This document shows, piece by piece, positions 59,726-64,000 of a stretch of DNA of 64,000 nucleotides. Every line of letters starts with the position of its first letter. Position 1 is the stretch's first letter. The DNA is taken from the NCBI RefSeq assembly GCF_003289965.1, contig NZ_QMBQ01000003.1:620001-684000 (forward strand). The letters run 5' to 3'. This DNA is from Mesorhizobium atlanticum (GTDB lineage Bacteria > Pseudomonadota > Alphaproteobacteria > Rhizobiales > Rhizobiaceae). Below the pieces are notes generated by a model, which was not told the origin of the DNA, ran no database searches, and saw only the letters and a program-made list of their open reading frames with translations. The translations under genes and the position numbers were made by a program.

Positions 59726-62293
59726 CTACCCCTTCTTTGCCGCCCTGCGGAAGGGCTTCTTGCCGCCTCCGCCTTTGGCTTCCTTTTCGGCGATCAGGGC
59801 GAGCGCCTCTTCCATCGTGACCGATTGCGGGTCCTTGCCCTTGGGCAGCGTCGCGTTGACCTTGCCGTAATTGACATAGGGCCCGTAGCGGCCGTCGCGC
59901 ACGACGATCTTGCCGCCGCCGTCGGGATGGTCGCCAAGCTCCTTCAGCGCCGCCGGCGTGGCGCCGTTGCGGCCGCCCTTGCCCTTCTGCTGCTTCTCGG
60001 CGATCACCGAGACGGCGCGGTTCAGGCCGATCGAGAACACGTCCTCGATGCTCTCCAGATTGGCGTAGGTGCCGTCATGCAGCACGAACGGGCCGTAGCG
60101 CCCGAGACCGGCCGAGATCATCTTGCCGGTTTCGGGATGTTTTCCGACATCGCGCGGCAGCGACAGAAGCGCCAGCGCCTTCTCATGGTCGATCGACTCG
60201 GGCGTCCAGCCCTTAGGCAGGCTGGAGCGCTTGGCTTCCTTGCCTTCGCCGCGCTGGATATAGGGGCCGAAACGGCCGCTCCTCAGCGTGATTTCCTCGG
60301 CCGTGTAGGGATCCTTGCCGAGCAGCTTGACGCCGTCCTCGCCATTGCCGTTCTCGCCATTGGGGTTGGCGGCGTCGCCGAGCTGGCGGGTGTAGGAGCA
60401 CTCCGGATAGTTCGAGCAACCAACGAAAGCGCCGAACTTGCCAAGCTTCAGCGACAGGTTTCCGGTGCCGCATTTCGGGCAGATGCGCGGGTTCGAGCCG
60501 TCCTCGCGCTCCGGGAAGACAAGCGGTGCTAACTCTTCGTTGAGCGCATCGAGCACGTCGGTGACGCGCAGCTCCTTGATGTCGTCGACGGCACCAGAGA
60601 AATCCTTCCAGAAGTCGCGCAGAACGTCCTTCCAGGCGAGCTTGCCGTCGGAAATCTCGTCGAGCTTTTCCTCGAGCGATGCGGTGAAGTCATATTCGAC
60701 GTAACGCTCGAAGAAGCTCTCGAGGAAGGCCGAGAGCAGCCGGCCCTTGGCCTGCGGCACCAGCTTGCGCCGGTCGATGGTGACGTAGTCGCGGTCCTCG
60801 AGCGTCTTCAGGATCGCGGTGTAGGTCGACGGCCGGCCGATGCCCAGCTCTTCCAGCTTCTTGATCAGCGACGCCTCGGAATAGCGCGGCGGCGGCTCGG
60901 TCGTGTGCTGGGTGGCGTTGATCGCCTGGCGGGCGAGCTGCTCGCCGGAGCGGATCTCGGGCAGGCGGCGGCTCTCCTCGTCCTCCGCGTCCTCGTCCTT
61001 CTGGTCGGTATAGGCGGCGATGAAGCCGTCGAAGCGGACGACCGAGCCGATAGCGCGCAGCTCCGCCGTGCGGGCGCCGTTGACGGCCTCGATCTCGACC
61101 GTGGTGCGCTCGATTTCGGCCGGCTGCATCTGGCTGGCGATGGCGCGCTTCCAGATCAGCTCGTAAAGACGGGCCTGGTCGGCGTCGAGATATTGCCGAA
61201 CGGAAGCCGGCGTGCGCCGGAAATCGGTCGGGCGGATCGCCTCATGCGCTTCCTGAGCGTTCTTGGCCTTGGTGGTATAGAAACGCGGCTTCTCCGGCAG
61301 GTATTTGGCGCCGAATTCGCTGACGATGGCGTTACGGGCAGCCTCGATCGCCTCCGGCGCCATCTGCACGCCGTCGGTTCGCATATAGGTGATGAGACCG
61401 GCAGTCTCGCCGCCGACATCCATGCCTTCGTAGAGCTTTTGCGCCACCTGCATGGTGCGCGTGGCCGAGAAGCCGAGCCCGGAGGAGGCGGCCTGCTGCA
61501 GCGTCGAGGTGGTGAAGGGCGGGCCGGGATTGCGTTTTGTCGGCTTGGCCTCGACCGACACGGCCTTGAAGGTCGCGCCTTCCAGCATCGCCTTGATGTC
61601 GTCGGCCTGCGCCTTGTTGGCGATGTCGAGTTTTTGCAGCTTCTTGCCGGCAAAGGCGGTCAGCCGCGCCTCGAAACTGTCATTGCGCGGCGTGTTGAGG
61701 ATGGCGGCGATCTGCCAGTATTCCTCGCGGATGAAGCGCTCGATCTCGGATTCGCGGTCGCAGACGAGACGCAGCGCCACCGACTGGACGCGGCCGGCGG
61801 AACGAGCGCCCGGCAACTTGCGCCACAGCACCGGCGACAGCGTGAAGCCGACGAGATAGTCGAGCGCGCGGCGGGCGAGGTAGGCGTCGACCAGCGGCGC
61901 GTCGATCTGGCGCGGATTGGCCATCGCGTCGAGCACCGAGGCCTTGGTGATGGCGTTGAAGACGACGCGGCTGACCGGCTTGTCCTTCAGCGCGCGCTTC
62001 TGCTTCAGGACTTCCAGCACATGCCATGAAATCGCCTCGCCCTCGCGATCCGGGTCGGTGGCGAGGATCAGCCCGTCGGCGTCCTTGACCGCCTTGGCGA
62101 TGTCGGCGAGGCGCTTGCCGGACGCCGTGTCGACCGACCAGGACATGGCGAAGTCTTCGTCAGGGCGCACCGAACCGTCCTTGGCCGGCAGATCGCGGAC
62201 ATGGCCGAACGAGGCCAGAACCTTATAGTTCTTGCCCAGATATTTGTTGATTGTCTTCGCCTTGGCCGGCGATTCGACGACGACGACGTCCAT
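59726..62293 (-). CDS. topA: DNA topoisomerase I
   Basis: An 855-residue type IA topoisomerase that relaxes negative supercoils. The TOPRIM start (VVVVESPAKAKTINKYLG), the DPDREGEAISWH metal motif and the active-site Tyr303 in GLITYMRTDG are clear. C-terminal zinc-ribbon-like repeats follow (CPKCGTGNLSLKLGKFGAFVGC region), then a Lys- and Gly-rich tail. First gene of the topA-rnr-DUF983 run. dprA, often found upstream of topA, is not visible here. Confidence 0.97.
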   Translation of the reverse strand: MDVVVVESPAKAKTINKYLGKNYKVLASFGHVRDLPAKDGSVRPDEDFAMSWSVDTASGKRLADIAKAVKDADGLILATDPDREGEAISWHVLEVLKQKRALKDKPVSRVVFNAITKASVLDAMANPRQIDAPLVDAYLARRALDYLVGFTLSPVLWRKLPGARSAGRVQSVALRLVCDRESEIERFIREEYWQIAAILNTPRNDSFEARLTAFAGKKLQKLDIANKAQADDIKAMLEGATFKAVSVEAKPTKRNPGPPFTTSTLQQAASSGLGFSATRTMQVAQKLYEGMDVGGETAGLITYMRTDGVQMAPEAIEAARNAIVSEFGAKYLPEKPRFYTTKAKNAQEAHEAIRPTDFRRTPASVRQYLDADQARLYELIWKRAIASQMQPAEIERTTVEIEAVNGARTAELRAIGSVVRFDGFIAAYTDQKDEDAEDEESRRLPEIRSGEQLARQAINATQHTTEPPPRYSEASLIKKLEELGIGRPSTYTAILKTLEDRDYVTIDRRKLVPQAKGRLLSAFLESFFERYVEYDFTASLEEKLDEISDGKLAWKDVLRDFWKDFSGAVDDIKELRVTDVLDALNEELAPLVFPEREDGSNPRICPKCGTGNLSLKLGKFGAFVGCSNYPECSYTRQLGDAANPNGENGNGEDGVKLLGKDPYTAEEITLRSGRFGPYIQRGEGKEAKRSSLPKGWTPESIDHEKALALLSLPRDVGKHPETGKMISAGLGRYGPFVLHDGTYANLESIEDVFSIGLNRAVSVIAEKQQKGKGGRNGATPAALKELGDHPDGGGKIVVRDGRYGPYVNYGKVNATLPKGKDPQSVTMEEALALIAEKEAKGGGGKKPFRRAAKKG

Positions 62294-62433
62294 GAGGTCT
62301 CTTTAATCAGCTGTGAGGTGGCGGAAGAAACTCCGCGACGCACGACGAAATCCCACTCTTTTCGTCGCTCACATGGCCGCGCTTTTGCAATCGGTCAAGG
62401 GGAGGCGGCCAATTTGGGAAGCGGCCGCCGACG

Positions 62434-62452
62434 ATACACTCTTAGAGTGTAT
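62434..62452. promoter_or_regulatory. Perfect 19-base palindrome upstream of topA
   Basis: ATACACTC-TTA-GAGTGTAT: an 8-base perfect inverted repeat around a 3-base spacer, in the gap between topA (141 bases away) and the COG4315-like gene. The symmetry and AT-rich arms resemble a dimeric repressor operator. It does not match the LexA, Fur/Irr, RirA or FNR motifs that I know. A 38-codon frame begins at its last two bases but is not supported. Confidence 0.55.
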
Positions 62453-62574
62453 GGCAAAGATCACTTTTTTAGGGATCGCGGGGGTCGCGCTTCGAGCAGG
62501 GCGGACGACCAGTGAAAGACGACTGGCTGCCGGATCAATGAAACCCGCCAGCCGGATCGCTCAATGAGGCGAGC

Positions 62575-62952
62575 TCAATCTGCCTTGACGACGTGCCAGG
62601 CTCCGGCGACGCCTTCGCCGGTCATGTCGCCGGCCTTCTTGTCCTTGACGAAGGTGTAGACCGGCTTGCCGTCATAGGCCCACATGTGGGTGCCGTCGGT
62701 GCGCTTGACGACAGACCATTCGCCTTCGGTCTTCGCGCTCGCCTTGGCTTTCAGCGGCGGCCAGTTGGCGGCGCATTTGTCATAGCAGTTGGACTTGCCC
62801 TTCTCGTCCTTGTCGAAAGTGTAGAGCGTCATGCCCCTGGCGTCGGTGTAGATCTTCGTGCCGCCAACCTCGGCTTCCTTCCAGGCCTCGGCGGCCTGGG
62901 ACGCGGCGGTGGCGAGCAGAAGGGCGGCAAACCCGAGTGCGATCGTTTTCAT
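62575..62952 (-). CDS. COG4315-like small exported protein
   Basis: A 125-residue protein with a signal peptide (KTIALGFAALLLATAASQA). It contains two copies of the COG4315 pattern: GMTLYTFDKDEKGKSNCYDKC and then GKPVYTFVKDKKAGDMTG, with the C-Y-D-K-C-A-A-N-W-P-P signature. The family is secreted or lipid-anchored, and its role is unclear. GGGAG lies 8 bases ahead of the ATG. It is divergent from ccdA. Confidence 0.88.
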   Translation of the reverse strand: MKTIALGFAALLLATAASQAAEAWKEAEVGGTKIYTDARGMTLYTFDKDEKGKSNCYDKCAANWPPLKAKASAKTEGEWSVVKRTDGTHMWAYDGKPVYTFVKDKKAGDMTGEGVAGAWHVVKAD

Positions 62953-63120
62953 GCTGAAATCTCCCTGAGAACAAGCGCGCGGCGATCGCGCGCCCGTCCG
63001 GACAACGCGTAGAAGCGGCGGTTTCTTCCTTCGCGAGGCGGCGACGTGCCACACAATGGTGATTGGCGAAGAGCCATTCGCGTCGCTATATCGGCGCCAG
63101 CAACAATCAGGGCGGACGAA

Positions 63121-63867
63121 ATGGCATTGGACATCGGCTATGTCAGCGCGGTCGGGGCGGGGGCGATCTCGTTCCTGTCGCCTTGCGTGCTGCCGCTGGT
63201 GCCACCCTATCTCTGTTACATGGCCGGCGTGTCGGTCGACGATTTCCGTGGCAATCATGGCGTGACAGCGCGGGAAGGCACGCGCGGCGCGCTGCTTTAT
63301 GCCTCGCTTGCTTTCGTGCTCGGCTTCTCCACGGTGTTCGTCGCGCTCGGCGCCGGAGCTTCGACCATCGGCAGGCTGCTGCGCGTCTGGCAGGAGCCGC
63401 TGGCGATGGCGGCCGGCGCGCTGATCATAATCATGGGGCTGAACTTTCTAGGCATATTGCGCATTCCGCTGTTGTCGCGCGAGGCGCGCTTCCAGTCGCA
63501 GGGCAAGCCGGCAAACATGGTCGCCGCCTATGTCATGGGTCTGGCCTTCGCCTTCGGCTGGACGCCCTGCATCGGCCCGGTGCTGGGGCCGATCCTGACC
63601 TTGGCCGGCGGGCGCGAAACGGTGGGTGAGGGCGCGCTGCTGCTCGCCGCCTATTCGCTCGGGCTCGGCATTCCATTCCTGATCGCGGCGCTGTTTTCCG
63701 GCGCTTTCATGCGCTTCCTCGGCAAATTCCGCGTCCATCTCGGCCGCGTCGAGAAAGGGATCGGCGCGCTGCTGGTCGTTGCCGGGGTGTTTTTCCTCAC
63801 GGGCGGCGTGCAGAGTGTCTCCTACTGGCTGCTGGAGAATTTCCCGGTGCTGGGGCGGCTGGGGTAA
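63121..63867 (+). CDS. ccdA: Cytochrome c biogenesis / thiol-disulfide electron transfer protein CcdA
   Basis: A 248-residue, six-helix membrane protein that carries reducing power across the inner membrane to periplasmic thioredoxin-like proteins. The redox cysteines are Cys22 in SFLSPCVLP and Cys150 in FGWTPCIGP, each in the typical S/T-P-C-x-x-P setting. Length and helix number match CcdA rather than the larger DsbD. AGGGCGG lies upstream of the ATG at normal distance; an earlier in-frame start exists but homology begins here. Confidence 0.93.
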   Translation: MALDIGYVSAVGAGAISFLSPCVLPLVPPYLCYMAGVSVDDFRGNHGVTAREGTRGALLYASLAFVLGFSTVFVALGAGASTIGRLLRVWQEPLAMAAGALIIIMGLNFLGILRIPLLSREARFQSQGKPANMVAAYVMGLAFAFGWTPCIGPVLGPILTLAGGRETVGEGALLLAAYSLGLGIPFLIAALFSGAFMRFLGKFRVHLGRVEKGIGALLVVAGVFFLTGGVQSVSYWLLENFPVLGRLG

Positions 63868-63873
63868 TTTTGC

Positions 63874-63940
63874 CTCCTGGGAGCCGGATCGAACCGAGGA
63901 TCCGCTGATTAAGAGCCAGCCGCTCCGCCGTCTCACCGGA
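63874..63940 (-). pseudogene. Degraded tRNA-Lys(CUU)-like sequence
   Basis: On the minus strand a perfect anticodon arm GCTGG-CTCTTAA-TCAGC (anticodon CTT, with T33 and A37) is followed by a 5-base variable loop and GGTTCGATC with the T-loop consensus. The T-stem pairs poorly, only 5 of 7 acceptor pairs form, and the D-arm is about 6 bases too short. I therefore read it as a tRNA-Lys relic or tRNA-like element, not a functional tRNA. Ends are approximate. Confidence 0.35.
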
Positions 63941-64000
63941 ATTTAACCGCATTGGTGCAGCATCACGCCGCTGCTAGCATGCATTGATTCAAACCTTTTC

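Noticed and set aside
62451..62567. A 38-codon frame starting at the palindrome
   Set aside because: Its opening (MAKITFLGIAGV) looks faintly ferredoxin-like but no cysteine motif follows, and no ribosome site is seen.

Overview
The window is chromosomal DNA from an alphaproteobacterium of the order Hyphomicrobiales, most likely Mesorhizobium or a close relative. This rests on the high GC content, the divK-pleD-rpmG neighbourhood, a glycine-riboswitch gcvT-gcvH-gcvP operon, a Tad/Cpa pilus cluster with rhizobial-type proteins, GTTC-N7-GTTC LexA boxes and a DinB with an N-terminal zinc-finger-like motif. The assignment comes from recognising protein families by eye; no database search was possible. 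No rRNA, CRISPR array, prophage or insertion sequence is visible, and gene density is high throughout.

Layout. (1) 0-19 kb is mixed housekeeping and accessory: folE, a U-type Fe-S scaffold, a LysR regulator, yidD, a class D beta-lactamase, a SAM methyltransferase, thrS, an acyltransferase, a repeat-containing exported protein, a nitroreductase, a TetR regulator divergent from an isoprenylcysteine-methyltransferase-like membrane protein, a MaoC/CoA-lyase pair, a DUF2336 protein, a VOC protein, an FUSC transporter and parE. (2) 18.9-26.8 kb is the Tad/Cpa pilus operon (cpaB, cpaC, short lipoprotein, cpaE, cpaF, tadB, tadC, tadD) without pilin or prepilin-peptidase genes, followed by a membrane diguanylate cyclase. 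(3) 28.4-33 kb is the glycine cleavage operon on the minus strand behind a tandem glycine riboswitch. (4) 33-39 kb holds an internally duplicated unknown protein, a GNAT enzyme, a Tat-exported molybdenum enzyme with its cytochrome b, a DUF1345 protein, a UPF0178 protein and the glutathione-dependent formaldehyde pair adhC-gfa. (5) 39.5-51 kb has pccA, dnaE, a DMT exporter, SOS-linked dinB, a second GNAT enzyme and a large exported protein. (6) 51-64 kb has DUF3572 and HAD genes, the DivK-PleD cell-cycle signalling pair, rpmG, a frameshifted gene, an MFS transporter, a Nudix hydrolase, the topA-rnr-DUF983 run, a small exported protein, ccdA and a degraded tRNA-Lys-like sequence.

Functional links. 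DivK and PleD belong to the CtrA polarity circuit, and PleD and the 27-kb GGDEF protein both make cyclic di-GMP, which commonly influences pili. parE and dinB each carry a match to the alphaproteobacterial SOS operator. Glycine cleavage supplies one-carbon units and is controlled by the riboswitch. adhC and gfa detoxify formaldehyde. pccA and the MaoC/lyase pair act on acyl-CoAs.

No obviously new defence or biosynthetic system is present. The points most worth following are the duplicated 334-residue protein, the three-repeat exported protein, the two LexA boxes, the frameshifted Nif3-like gene and two unassigned palindromes.
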